Positions 34,645 through 43,174 of a stretch of DNA of 50,962 nt are shown in pieces. A program made the position numbers and the translations under genes. The notes under the pieces are model-generated. The model was not told the DNA's origin. It ran no database searches and worked only from the letters and a program-made list of their open reading frames with translations. This stretch comes from JAUUZQ01 sp964538375 (GTDB lineage Bacteria; Bacteroidota; Bacteroidia; Bacteroidales; GCA-2748055), in contig CAZIFQ010000022.1 of NCBI GenBank assembly GCA_964538375.1, positions 1 through 50,962 of the forward strand, given 5' to 3'. How positions within the stretch are numbered: position 1 is the stretch's first letter; each line of letters opens with the position of its first letter.

Positions 34645-36090
34645 TTGAAAAAGAAATTCCTGTCAAATCTAATTCTGCTTGTCTTCCTTAATTTACTAAT
34701 TAAACCATTCTGGTTTTTTGGTATTGATATCACAGTTCAAAACAGGGTCGGCGAAGTGGATTATGGATTCTATGCCTCTCTGTTTGGTTTTGCCTTTATG
34801 ATGAATATCCTTCTGGACCTGGGCATCACAAATTTCAATAACAGAAGAATTTCGCAAGATCACAGTTATCTGAATCCTGGATTATCTAAAATCATTCCTC
34901 TAAAATTTCTTCTTAGCCTGGTATATGGTATTATTGTCTTCCTGACGGCTTGGTTAATTGGATATGACAGTGTTCAGATCAAGCTTCTTGTTGTACTGGT
35001 TTTGAATCAGTTTATAGCTTCCTTCATACTATACTTAAGATCTAATATCAGTGGTTTGCAACTTTTCAGGACAGACAGTTTGTTATCTGTTCTTGACAGG
35101 ACATTAATGATCATCTTAACAGGGATACTTTTATGGTCGAACATACTTAAGCAGCCCTTCAAAATAGAATGGTTTGTCTACACTCAAACAATTTCTTATA
35201 CCCTTACCTGCATAATTATACTGCTCGTTGTTAGATACCATTCAGGAAAAATCCGAATGAGTTTCAATCTAACGGAAATGAAGTCATTATTAAAGATGAG
35301 TTATCCTTTTGCACTATTAATCCTCCTGATGTCATTTTTCAATCGTGCAGACTCTGTGATGATTGAACGTTTGTTACCGGATGACGGTAAATTTCAGACA
35401 GGAGTATATTTCCAGTCATACAGATTATTGGATGCCTTTTCGCAGTTTTCTCTTCTATTTGCCGGTTTGCTGTTGCCGATGTTTAGTAAAATGCTGAAGA
35501 CAGGGGAAAAAATAGATGAATTGGTTCAAATTGCAATATCCCTGCTACTTACAGTCTCTATAACTGTGGCAGTCATCAGCTACTTTTTTAATGTTAATTT
35601 GATCAGCCTATTTTATCACGATGCAGTGGATTCCTCTCCAAAGGTTTTTAGAATTTTAATGATTGGTTACATTGGTATATCCGTGAGCTATGTCTATGGC
35701 ACCCTACTTACAGCCAATAAAAATCTTAAACAACTTAATATCATAGCCATCATCACAGTAGTAATTAACATTGTTTTGAATTTAATATTAATTCCAAAGT
35801 TTAAGGCCATAGGGGCTGCTATCGCAAGTCTTTCAGCCCAAGGTTTCTTCGCGATCACCCAGGTGATAGTATCACACAAGCTTTTCAATCTTAAGATGAA
35901 AAAACTATTCATTCCAAGAGTTATTCTCTTTACCATCATAGTTATTTGCACATCCTATTTGACTTTACTGAAGTTAGATTGGATACTTTCATTGCTCATT
36001 GTTGCATTTATCAGCATCGCAGCAGCCATTATAACCAGGCTTATTCGTCCAAAGGAGATAATTGAGATTTTACGCGGAAGTGCTGAGTGA
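34645..36090 (+). CDS. Polysaccharide flippase (Wzx/oligosaccharide transporter family), TTG start
   Basis: Integral membrane protein that flips lipid-linked oligosaccharides across the inner membrane. The 481-aa sequence has 12-14 hydrophobic helices spread over its whole length and the MATE-like opening LSNLILLVFLNLLIKPFWFFGID. Start is TTG at 34645; an in-frame TAA lies five codons upstream and the next ATG would remove the first two helices' worth of sequence, so TTG is favoured. Similar flippases work with glycosyltransferases and a polymerase; here only one glycosyltransferase is adjacent and it is on the other strand. Confidence 0.9.
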   Translation: MKKKFLSNLILLVFLNLLIKPFWFFGIDITVQNRVGEVDYGFYASLFGFAFMMNILLDLGITNFNNRRISQDHSYLNPGLSKIIPLKFLLSLVYGIIVFLTAWLIGYDSVQIKLLVVLVLNQFIASFILYLRSNISGLQLFRTDSLLSVLDRTLMIILTGILLWSNILKQPFKIEWFVYTQTISYTLTCIIILLVVRYHSGKIRMSFNLTEMKSLLKMSYPFALLILLMSFFNRADSVMIERLLPDDGKFQTGVYFQSYRLLDAFSQFSLLFAGLLLPMFSKMLKTGEKIDELVQIAISLLLTVSITVAVISYFFNVNLISLFYHDAVDSSPKVFRILMIGYIGISVSYVYGTLLTANKNLKQLNIIAIITVVINIVLNLILIPKFKAIGAAIASLSAQGFFAITQVIVSHKLFNLKMKKLFIPRVILFTIIVICTSYLTLLKLDWILSLLIVAFISIAAAIITRLIRPKEIIEILRGSAE

Positions 36091-36095
36091 TAAAT

Positions 36096-36130
36096 GGAAT
36101 TGGGAGTGAGCTAGAGTGCGGAGCGACTTT
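36096..36130 (+). repeat. Degenerate GTGA/CTAGAGTG repeat units
   Basis: Starts 5 nt after the flippase stop. GGAATTGGGAGTGAGCT (36096-36112) matches, in reverse complement, the unit AGTCACTCCGAATTCC at 36316-36331. AGTGAGCTAGAGTGCGGAG (36105-36123) matches 16 of 19 bases at 41752-41770. Confidence 0.6.
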
Positions 36131-36268
36131 AATCTCGTTAGCACCGCATTAACTAAAAGTTTTACCTTACCGGTGCCAAATTCGTATTTCATTGTTTTAT
36201 TGTCTCTTACAGCATTAATATACGTATATTTATATGTGTATAAATACGTATATCCCTCTCGATTTACC

Positions 36269-36364
36269 AATCACCCTGGTTCCAGTCACCCTCAGCTATA
36301 GTCACCCTCAACTTTAGTCACTCCGAATTCCAGTCACTTCAAACTATATTTCACTTCGAACTAC
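36269..36364 (-). repeat. Six tandem degenerate 16-bp repeats (AGTCACYYY family)
   Basis: Successive units start at 36269, 36284, 36300, 36316, 36332 and 36348, most beginning AGTCAC and ending in AAC/ATT plus two pyrimidine-rich bases. The regular 15-17-nt period is clear. There are no spacers, so it is not CRISPR. The same family, in the other orientation, flanks the hairpin on the left and recurs at 41731-41779. Confidence 0.65.
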
Positions 36365-36561
36365 ATATTTCATACGCTTTTACACTATATTATTATCTTA
36401 TCTACTTCTTTTAATGCTTTTTACAATTTGATTTATAGCTTATTTTACACCTCTATAATTATGTATTATTTAATGTTAGAATCTTGTTAATTGTTTAGGC
36501 GTGAATTTTCATCGATTCCGTTAAACAATCATTATTTTTAGCCAAACCAAAGCACAAGATA

Positions 36562-36792
36562 TTGGAAACAAAAGGTAAACGTGATGAGAAGCTACTGAGA
36601 ACGAATCGTGCATCTCTTCTATTCAATCAGCGAGAGAAGGAAGCCCTTGACTTGTATTGTCAAAAATATAAGATCAAAAACAAGTCTAAATTCATGCGTG
36701 AGATTATACTTACGGAAGTATTAAAACGATTTGACGAAGACTATCCAACCTTGTTTGAATTTGAAAAACCAAATCTTTTCTACCAGCGCTAA
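36562..36792 (+). CDS. Small RHH-like conserved hypothetical protein, 76 aa, TTG start
   Basis: No named family. The protein is helical and charged; the centre (LLFNQREKEALDLYCQKYKIKNKSKFMREIILTEVLKRF) resembles a ribbon-helix-helix DNA-binding fold, with a beta-like segment followed by two helices and the usual KNKSKFMREII positioning. Start is TTG (36562); no ATG is available upstream. It stands alone between the flippase and the DUF4837 gene and is well formed, so I judge it real. DNA binding is inferred only from the fold impression. Confidence 0.72.
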   Translation: METKGKRDEKLLRTNRASLLFNQREKEALDLYCQKYKIKNKSKFMREIILTEVLKRFDEDYPTLFEFEKPNLFYQR

Positions 36793-36935
36793 TCGCGCAC
36801 CTATTGGCACAAACTGTAAGATGAACAAGGGAAATGAATTATTTGGAAATCCTGGTCTACAACAGCCAGTTTTTTAAAATTCTTCTACAGCAACCATAAT
36901 CATTAATAAGCAGCTCTCCTGTTTTAAGTACAATC

Positions 36936-37934
36936 CTAAATTACCTGTAGTGTATAAATAATTGCTTCAAGCTGCCTCATCTTAATTCTTTTCTTCTGAT
37001 TTGGAAAATAGACATACCCCTCAACAGTAACAATCCTGCTTCTGGTTTCATCGAAAACAGAATGGCTGACAAAAGGACCTCCCATATAGCCTTTTTCTAA
37101 TTCCCATAAACCCCTTATTTCCACAATTTTTTTACCATTAATCAACAGGTCATAGACCACAGGAGGATAAATCTCTGCTGTTTTCATGAAGGAATTTTCT
37201 ATTGGACCTTTTACATACTTCTTGGTAAACTCATTCCTCTTTTTTAGCAGATTTTCGGTAGAAAGATCGCTTATACTTTCTGCGGGAAATTCGAATACGT
37301 GGAGCACCTGGGAAAAATCCGGTGTTTCAGTGGATACAGAACTATAATTTTCACCGGATATATCAATATTATATCCTCTTGGGATTGCCAGTCGAATTTG
37401 ATGGTTCTCAGACATCAACTTCTGTATTTCAAGATCCTTTGTTGCAATATATGTGTCGGCTAACCTCTGCCTGTCATATTGAATTAAAAAAATTTCAATC
37501 TTTCTTTCATTATCCATGATTAGCTGATTGATCTCATCATTGCTTCCAGCTTCCATCTGAATAACTATTTGTGGCTTTGCCCATACATCCTTTCGAAATC
37601 TAATAACTGGCTCCTCTCTCGTCTTATTAATAGTAACGAGAACTATAGATCTGTGAAAACGGAAAAGCTTGTCGAATGAAGCAGCAGTAATATGCGAGAC
37701 ATCAAATAAAGGTTCTGACTGCGGAAGAGCCGGAATTTCCTTCTTCAAGATATTTTGCAGCGATTCCCCAGATTGACTTTCCCAGGCAAATTTATCCATA
37801 ACAACCAATACTTCCCCAGCTCCCCCTGTTACATTGGGTAGTATCCTTCCTGAATTGGAACCAGGAGAAACGGTAGAATCACATGAGCAAAGGAAAACAA
37901 ATACAGAAACAATAACTAGTGATAGATTTTTCAT
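36936..37934 (-). CDS. DUF4837 family lipoprotein
   Basis: Envelope lipoprotein of unknown function found in Bacteroidota. The leader ends FLCSC with lipidated Cys18. The DUF4837 domain starts with the characteristic LPNVTGGAGEVLVVMDKFAW (about 33-52) and runs to the C-terminus (YVYFPNQKKRIKMRQLEAIIYTLQ). Length 332 aa is normal. It is followed by a gene-poor stretch and preceded by the tatA terminator, so it is probably a single-gene unit. Confidence 0.92.
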   Translation of the reverse strand: MKNLSLVIVSVFVFLCSCDSTVSPGSNSGRILPNVTGGAGEVLVVMDKFAWESQSGESLQNILKKEIPALPQSEPLFDVSHITAASFDKLFRFHRSIVLVTINKTREEPVIRFRKDVWAKPQIVIQMEAGSNDEINQLIMDNERKIEIFLIQYDRQRLADTYIATKDLEIQKLMSENHQIRLAIPRGYNIDISGENYSSVSTETPDFSQVLHVFEFPAESISDLSTENLLKKRNEFTKKYVKGPIENSFMKTAEIYPPVVYDLLINGKKIVEIRGLWELEKGYMGGPFVSHSVFDETRSRIVTVEGYVYFPNQKKRIKMRQLEAIIYTLQVI

Positions 37935-37991
37935 CTCTTACATATTTATATCATGTTATATTCTAAAACGGAAAACGTGACAATCAAGTAT

Positions 37992-38020
37992 AAAAAAACC
38001 TGTTTCATTGAAACAGGTTC
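37992..38020 (-). terminator. Rho-independent terminator of tatA
   Basis: On the minus strand AACCTGTTTC, a short AAT loop and GAAACAGGTT form a 10-bp hairpin followed by a T-run ending in TTTTTTTATA. It begins about 22 nt after the tatA stop and ends the M23-dxr-rseP-tatA transcript. Confidence 0.88.
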
Positions 38021-38041
38021 ATTTATTACATTTACTTAAGT

Positions 38042-38248
38042 TTATTCATCTCCGTTCTCAATCTTACCTTCACTCTCATCTTCAACGGTAGCATCATCTT
38101 TAGTAGCTTTTTTAAATTCCTTCATGCCCTGCCCAATACCTCTCATCAATTCAGGGATTTTTCGACCACCGAATAAAAACACAATCGCAACAACAAGTAA
38201 TATAATTTGCCAGGGACCAACCATTCCTAATAATACAAAAGCTTCCAT
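38042..38248 (-). CDS. tatA: Twin-arginine translocase subunit TatA/TatE
   Basis: Forms the protein-conducting oligomer of the Tat pathway. One N-terminal membrane helix (GPWQIILLVVAIVFLF) is followed by the invariant FGGRKIPELMRGIGQGMKEFKKAT hinge and amphipathic helix, shown here only in part, and an acidic tail. At 68 aa it is of standard size. tatC is not in the window. It lies 91 nt after rseP and ends in a strong terminator. Confidence 0.95.
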   Translation of the reverse strand: MEAFVLLGMVGPWQIILLVVAIVFLFGGRKIPELMRGIGQGMKEFKKATKDDATVEDESEGKIENGDE

Positions 38249-38339
38249 ATTCTTATTTTTTATGCAAAGTAAAATTAAACAATTATTTTAACCAATAAAC
38301 ATTTTAATCGGATAGATTTCTCCTCCAGATTTATCACCG

Positions 38340-39665
38340 TCATTTAAATATGCCAATAATATCATTTAAATTGGCATACAATAACAAGCTCAGCAAGATA
38401 ACCATCCCAATAATTTGCGCATATTCCATAAATTTATCTCCCGGTTTCCTGCCAGAAATAATTTCGTATAGAAGAAACATTACATGACCCCCATCCAGCG
38501 CAGGAATTGGCAACAAATTCATAATCGCCAGCATAATACTTAAAAATGCCGTAAGGTTCCAAAAGCTTTGCCAATCCCAAAATGGAGGGAAAATGCTTCC
38601 AATTTTTATAAATCCTCCCAAAGACTCATGAGCTTTATATTTTTTGGGCTTAAATAACATGGATAGGGATTTCAAATAAGTGCGGGATGTATTCCAACCT
38701 TTTACTATACCTGCGGGGATGGCCTCAAAGAAAGTATATTTCATATCCACTGATTCGTAATAGTGGAACGCATCAAGATTAGCCATGATACCAATCATAC
38801 CTTCTTCATTTGTGCTAAGAGGTATGATAAGAGTTTCATTTTCCCTCTCAACTGTCATGGTAAATTCCAGGTTAGGTTTCCCTGATATTTGTGATTGAAA
38901 TTCATCATAAAAAGAAATAGGCTCACCATTCAATTCTACGACCCTATCTCCCGGCAAAAGTCCAGCTTTTTCGGCTGGCATATCTATAATTGTCTCATAA
39001 ATATCAAATGGAAATCTTGGGGTAACCAGGAGCGTCTCACTTTTAAGTAAGCTTGGGAGGATCGCATCATCTACTGTGATCTTCACTATTTCTCCACCCC
39101 TGTCTACTGTAATTTCATTTGCTTCATTAATAAGCAAATCATGTGCAACTGATGTCCACCTAAGCACTTCAGCATCATCAAGTTTCAGGATTTTATCACC
39201 ATTTCTTAATCCAATTTCTTGTCCAATACTGTTCGTAACAATACCATTTTCCAGGTTGGCCAGGGGTACATACTTCTCTCCCCAAATAAATGCTACCATT
39301 ATAAATAACACGATAGCAAGTAAAAAATTTACCATAACTCCGCCGAGCATAATCAATAGTCTCTGCCATGCTTTCTTTGATCTGAATTCCCATGGCTTTG
39401 GAGGAAGTTTCATGGCCTCTTTATCCATAGACTCATCTATCATACCGCTGATCTTCACGTAACCACCCAGGGGCAACCATCCAATACCATATTCTGTTTC
39501 TCCAATCTTTTTCTTGAAGAGGGAAAATCCCGCGTCAAAAAACAGGTAGAACTTTTCTACACGTGTCTTGAATGCTTTTGCAAGCAAGAAATGGCCCATC
39601 TCGTGCAGCACGATAAGAATCGACAAACTCAATAACAACTGTCCTACTCTAACTAATATATCCAT
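38340..39665 (-). CDS. rseP: Site-2 zinc metalloprotease RseP
   Basis: Intramembrane protease that cleaves anti-sigma factors or leftover signal peptides. The zinc-binding HEMGH (residues 21-25) lies in the first membrane helix, the third ligand in the late NLLPIPALDGGH motif. Two PDZ-like regions lie between (about 125-190 and 215-280, the latter with MPAEKAGLLPGDRVVELNG). Length 441 aa is standard. It follows dxr after 8 nt. Confidence 0.96.
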   Translation of the reverse strand: MDILVRVGQLLLSLSILIVLHEMGHFLLAKAFKTRVEKFYLFFDAGFSLFKKKIGETEYGIGWLPLGGYVKISGMIDESMDKEAMKLPPKPWEFRSKKAWQRLLIMLGGVMVNFLLAIVLFIMVAFIWGEKYVPLANLENGIVTNSIGQEIGLRNGDKILKLDDAEVLRWTSVAHDLLINEANEITVDRGGEIVKITVDDAILPSLLKSETLLVTPRFPFDIYETIIDMPAEKAGLLPGDRVVELNGEPISFYDEFQSQISGKPNLEFTMTVERENETLIIPLSTNEEGMIGIMANLDAFHYYESVDMKYTFFEAIPAGIVKGWNTSRTYLKSLSMLFKPKKYKAHESLGGFIKIGSIFPPFWDWQSFWNLTAFLSIMLAIMNLLPIPALDGGHVMFLLYEIISGRKPGDKFMEYAQIIGMVILLSLLLYANLNDIIGIFK

Positions 39666-39673
39666 TCTCTAAT

Positions 39674-40822
39674 TTATATAAAATGTTGCGCAGTCTCTCT
39701 TCCTTTCTTATCAGATTCAACCAGATCTTCCAATTGTGGATTTTGAATAAAGATTGACTTTGCAAGCGTTTGTTCAATAATTTCTGAGATTCTCAAAAAA
39801 CTTATTTTCTCTTTTAAAAACGCATCAACAGCTATTTCATTGGCAGCATTCATAATACAGGGCCAATTACCTCCCTTTTCCATGGCTTCAAAAGAGAGTG
39901 CAAGATTACGAAAAATTTTCGTATCCGGCGATTGAAATGTCAAATTTGGGTACTCAGTGAAATTCAAGCGCTTAAATCCAGAAGACAAGCGCTCTGGGAA
40001 GCCCAGTGCAAATTGAATTGGTAACCTCATATCCGGAGGTCCAAGTTGTGCTTTAACTGAGCCATCGATAAACTGCACAAATGAATGTACGATTGATTGC
40101 GGGTGAATAACGATCTCAATTTGTGAAGGTTTCAGACCAAAAAGCCACTTTGCCTCTATCACCTCAAACCCCTTATTCATCATGCTTGCCGAATCAACTG
40201 TAATTTTTGGTCCCATGCACCAATTCGGATGTTGTAATGCATCCTCAGCAGTAACCTTTTTAAGTTCTTCGATACTTTTGTTAAGAAAAGGTCCTCCCGA
40301 AGCCGTAAGAATTACCTTTTCGATGTTTTTTAAACGCTCTCCCATTAAAGATTGGAAGAGAGCGGAATGCTCAGAATCGACTGGTATAATTGCTACGCCT
40401 TTTTCCTTTGCAAGCTTCATGACCATCTCTCCCGCAACCACCATTGTTTCCTTATTGGCCAACGCAATATTCTTTCCTGCTTTAATGGCATTAATGGTAG
40501 GTTTCAATCCGGCAAAGCCAACCATGGCAGTCAATACCATGTTAATGGATTCCATTTCAACCACCTGTTCCAACGCCTCATCCCCACAAAATACCTTGAT
40601 GGGCAGATTTGCCAGTGCTTCGCTGAGCGCCTTATAATGCTCTTCATTGCCAATCACAATCGCATTAGGAACAAATTCAAGGGCTTGCTTAATAAGAAGT
40701 CCCAGGTTATTCTGCGCAGAAAGAACTTCAACACTGAATTTGTCTGAATGGTCACGTATCACATCTAATGCCTGGGTACCGATAGAACCGGTTGAGCCCA
40801 GGATGGCTATCCCTCTTTTCAT
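39674..40822 (-). CDS. dxr: 1-deoxy-D-xylulose 5-phosphate reductoisomerase
   Basis: Converts DXP to 2-C-methyl-D-erythritol 4-phosphate with NADPH, the committed step of the MEP isoprenoid pathway. The N-terminal Rossmann motif is GSTGSIGTQALDV; the metal and substrate sites are in VDSEHSAL, TASGGPF and VDSASMMNKGFEVIEA. The flexible-loop block HPQSIVHSFVQFIDGSVKA is intact. Length 382 aa is normal. It sits between the M23 gene (3 nt) and rseP (8 nt), the dxr-rseP pairing common in Bacteroidota. Confidence 0.97.
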   Translation of the reverse strand: MKRGIAILGSTGSIGTQALDVIRDHSDKFSVEVLSAQNNLGLLIKQALEFVPNAIVIGNEEHYKALSEALANLPIKVFCGDEALEQVVEMESINMVLTAMVGFAGLKPTINAIKAGKNIALANKETMVVAGEMVMKLAKEKGVAIIPVDSEHSALFQSLMGERLKNIEKVILTASGGPFLNKSIEELKKVTAEDALQHPNWCMGPKITVDSASMMNKGFEVIEAKWLFGLKPSQIEIVIHPQSIVHSFVQFIDGSVKAQLGPPDMRLPIQFALGFPERLSSGFKRLNFTEYPNLTFQSPDTKIFRNLALSFEAMEKGGNWPCIMNAANEIAVDAFLKEKISFLRISEIIEQTLAKSIFIQNPQLEDLVESDKKGRETAQHFI

Positions 40823-40825
40823 TGG

Positions 40826-41698
40826 CTAGAAGACTATGTATTTAACCGGGTCAAGGGGAACACCGTTATGCCACAATTCGAAATGTAAATGGGGTCCTGT
40901 GGTTAACTCCCCGGAATTACCAATGACTGCAATTGCATCTCCGGCATCTACCTGCAAACCTTCGCTCTTGAAAAGTTCGGCACAGTGCTTATATACTGAT
41001 ATCAAATTATTATCATGCTGAATTTGAATGACATAGCCGGTCTCCAGTGTCCATGCTGCCAGCGTTACAGTCCCATCCAGAGTTGATTTAACTACTTCAT
41101 TTGGCCCGGCAACCAGATCTACACCGTAATGGTTTTCAAGCACATTAAAAGAGTTAGTGATTATTCCTTGCACCGGGGTAAAAAAATGTAATTCACTAAG
41201 GTTTTTCCCGTTCCCTGTTGGCTCAATAACGCTTAACCTGAATTGCTCTTCTGCCTCGACTTGTTCCCTGAGAATTGAATCGTTTTCCGACCTGGTGAAT
41301 ACAATATCTTCCTGTCCAAGCAAGGTTGTGGTATCGTTCAGGTAATTCTCAGGCATTTCACCATTGACAATCCGGTTAATATTCTGAAAGTACTGGTCAC
41401 GCATGGCCAATTCCCTCTCAATGGAATCCAGCTTCATGGCATTCTGACGAATATGATGACTCATCATAGCATCGGGATAACCGGGTATAAATTCCTTGAT
41501 GGGTGTATAGGCAATTACCGAATAAACTATTGCAATCACAAGGATCAAAATAAATCCTCCGATGGCAAAAATATTTAGCCGTGAAAGTCGCACAAAACCC
41601 ACTTCTTCAAAAGTGTCCTCATTCAGCACCACCAGGCGGTACTTATGCATCAACTTTCGAAGAAAACGGTTCTTCTTTTTATCGTTTTTCTTCCCCAT
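40826..41698 (-). CDS. M23 family metallopeptidase, membrane-anchored
   Basis: Predicted peptidoglycan endopeptidase facing the periplasm. A short basic cytoplasmic N-terminus precedes one membrane helix (residues about 46-68), then a coiled-coil-like linker and the M23 domain in the last 110 residues. The zinc ligands are complete: HYGVD (His and Asp) and the final His of GPHLHFEL, with the catalytic KHCAEL histidine. The first 40 residues (MGKKNDKKKNRFLRKLMHKYRLV...) match the common N-terminus of Bacteroidota M23 genes next to dxr. It leads the dxr-rseP-tatA operon. Confidence 0.94.
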   Translation of the reverse strand: MGKKNDKKKNRFLRKLMHKYRLVVLNEDTFEEVGFVRLSRLNIFAIGGFILILVIAIVYSVIAYTPIKEFIPGYPDAMMSHHIRQNAMKLDSIERELAMRDQYFQNINRIVNGEMPENYLNDTTTLLGQEDIVFTRSENDSILREQVEAEEQFRLSVIEPTGNGKNLSELHFFTPVQGIITNSFNVLENHYGVDLVAGPNEVVKSTLDGTVTLAAWTLETGYVIQIQHDNNLISVYKHCAELFKSEGLQVDAGDAIAVIGNSGELTTGPHLHFELWHNGVPLDPVKYIVF

Positions 41699-41730
41699 GA
41701 AATTTTAATAGGTGACAAAGATAATAAAAG

Positions 41731-41779
41731 TAAGTGACTAGAGTAAGCTTGAGTGAACTAGAGTGGAGAGTTGGGGTCA
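41731..41779 (+). repeat. Second copy of the GTGA/CTAGAGTG repeat family
   Basis: About three degenerate units lie between the GIY-YIG and M23 genes, including AGTGAACTAGAGTGGAGAG (41752-41770), which matches 36105-36123 at 16 of 19 positions, and AGAGTTGGGGTCA, which resembles the reverse complement of the 36300-36315 unit. Confidence 0.55.
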
Positions 41780-42037
41780 GAATTTAAATAATGGAAGAAC
41801 ATCTTCCCTTACATACTTTTGTCCACGTTCGCTTTCAAGGTAAGATTCACGGAAAAGGGCTTCATTCTCATCGTTGTACAACTCCATATGCACCAAGGTC
41901 CACGGACGATATATAGATGTCCATTCATCTGGATTGTCCATATTATGGGAGTACATGCGATTGATAAGACTGGTAGTTAAACCAGTAAACAGCTTATCAT
42001 GCTCTTTTGCGTAAAGTACGTATACTTTAAAAATCAT
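41777..42037 (-). CDS. GIY-YIG domain protein, degenerate motif
   Basis: Small single-domain protein of the UPF0213/GIY-YIG nuclease superfamily (86 aa). The usual Y-x-Y-I-L...Y-x-G start appears as VYVLYAKEHDKLFTGLTT, so the second tyrosine of the motif is Phe and the residue before glycine is Thr. The arginine (NRMYSHN) and a late glutamate (EALFRESYLESERGQK) are kept. Such proteins are common in Bacteroidota and mostly uncharacterised; DNA nicking is possible but the altered motif weakens that call. Confidence 0.88.
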   Translation of the reverse strand: MIFKVYVLYAKEHDKLFTGLTTSLINRMYSHNMDNPDEWTSIYRPWTLVHMELYNDENEALFRESYLESERGQKYVREDVLPLFKF

Positions 42038-42198
42038 ACCGGAACATTATTGTCAATGAATAAAATTAACTAATAATGTGGTATGTATGGCGTTTGATTT
42101 TACAGTTATGGTTAGTTTTTGACCAATCAAGCAAACGAGGGTGTTATCATAGTTCAAGGATGAACCAATGCTAAATACAAGTTTTTTCTTTCATCCAT

Positions 42199-42969
42199 CT
42201 ACTTCAGTTCAATACCCACCGGACAATGATCTGAACCCAGCACTTCATTTAGAATAAAAGCGTCTTTCAGGGAAGACAGATAAGATTCAGAAACAAGAAA
42301 ATAATCGATTCTCCAGCCAACATTCTTCGTCCTTGCTCCTGCCCTATAGCTCCACCACGAATAGCGTTCGGATGAATCGGGATAGAAATGGCGAAAGGTG
42401 TCTGTAAGTCCACCTTTTGTATGACGGTCCATACCATCAATTTCTTCCTGCATAAAACCCGCACTTTTGTTATAATTTGGCTTTGGACGTGCCAGGTCAA
42501 TGGCTTTATGTGCTACATTAAAATCACCACAAACAATTACTGGCTTTGCAAGCTCCAGGTTCTTCAGGTAAGCGTAGAAAGCAAGGTCCCATGTCTGACG
42601 ATAATCCAATCTCTTTAATTCATTGCCTGAATTGGGAACATACACGTTTACCAGGAAGAATTCTGCATATTCCAGGCAAAGAACGCGTCCTTCCATATCA
42701 TGTTCAGAAATACCAATATCCCTGGATACGCTTATCGGTTCCGTCTTTGATAACACTGCCGTTCCTGAGTATCCCCTTTTCTCTGCAGAATTCGAATACA
42801 CATGAACACCATCCATTTTCAACGACACCAGAACCTCAGCCACCTGTTCATCCTGTGCTTTGGTTTCCTGCAGGCACAAAATATCGGGAGCTATATGTTC
42901 ATAGTCTTTAAAGAAGTCTTTTTTCGCAACGGCTCTCAGTCCGTTGACATTCCAGGAGATCAGTTTCAT
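42199..42969 (-). CDS. xth: Exodeoxyribonuclease III (AP endonuclease family)
   Basis: Repairs abasic sites and trims 3' ends. The EEP-fold signatures are present: SWNVNGLRA (Asn8), LQETKA (Glu35), GDFNVAHKAIDLARP, WRIDYFLVS and the final GSDHCPVGIEL with the catalytic Asp-His. Length 256 aa is normal. It is not coupled to neighbours; the 160 nt downstream show nothing but AT-rich sequence. Confidence 0.96.
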   Translation of the reverse strand: MKLISWNVNGLRAVAKKDFFKDYEHIAPDILCLQETKAQDEQVAEVLVSLKMDGVHVYSNSAEKRGYSGTAVLSKTEPISVSRDIGISEHDMEGRVLCLEYAEFFLVNVYVPNSGNELKRLDYRQTWDLAFYAYLKNLELAKPVIVCGDFNVAHKAIDLARPKPNYNKSAGFMQEEIDGMDRHTKGGLTDTFRHFYPDSSERYSWWSYRAGARTKNVGWRIDYFLVSESYLSSLKDAFILNEVLGSDHCPVGIELK

Positions 42970-43174
42970 TCTCTTTTTCTTTTCCTAAAAGTAAAATTTA
43001 TTTCAGAAAAATAACAAAAGCTGAGCGAACTTTTAATACCCTTAATATTTTAGCAAGATGTTTATGATGAAAATGGTTGTGGAACCAACGAACTAAAGAA
43101 AAATAATTTATAAGACAATTATAAGACCCTAATTAAATGAAATACTTACTTTTGATATATATTACTTCGCATTA

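Larger units (their letters stand above)
36091..36561. other. Gene-free region with degenerate repeats and an AT-rich hairpin
   Basis: This 471-nt region holds GTGA-rich repeat units at 36096-36130, an AT-rich hairpin at 36218-36253 (arms around ATACGTAT, TGTG loop) and six degenerate 16-bp units in opposite orientation at 36269-36364. From 36365 to about 36540 it is AT-rich with no visible gene. Confidence 0.6.

Noticed and set aside
36269..36364. CRISPR array
   Set aside because: The units are 15-17 bp, touch each other without spacers, differ from one another and no cas gene is near.
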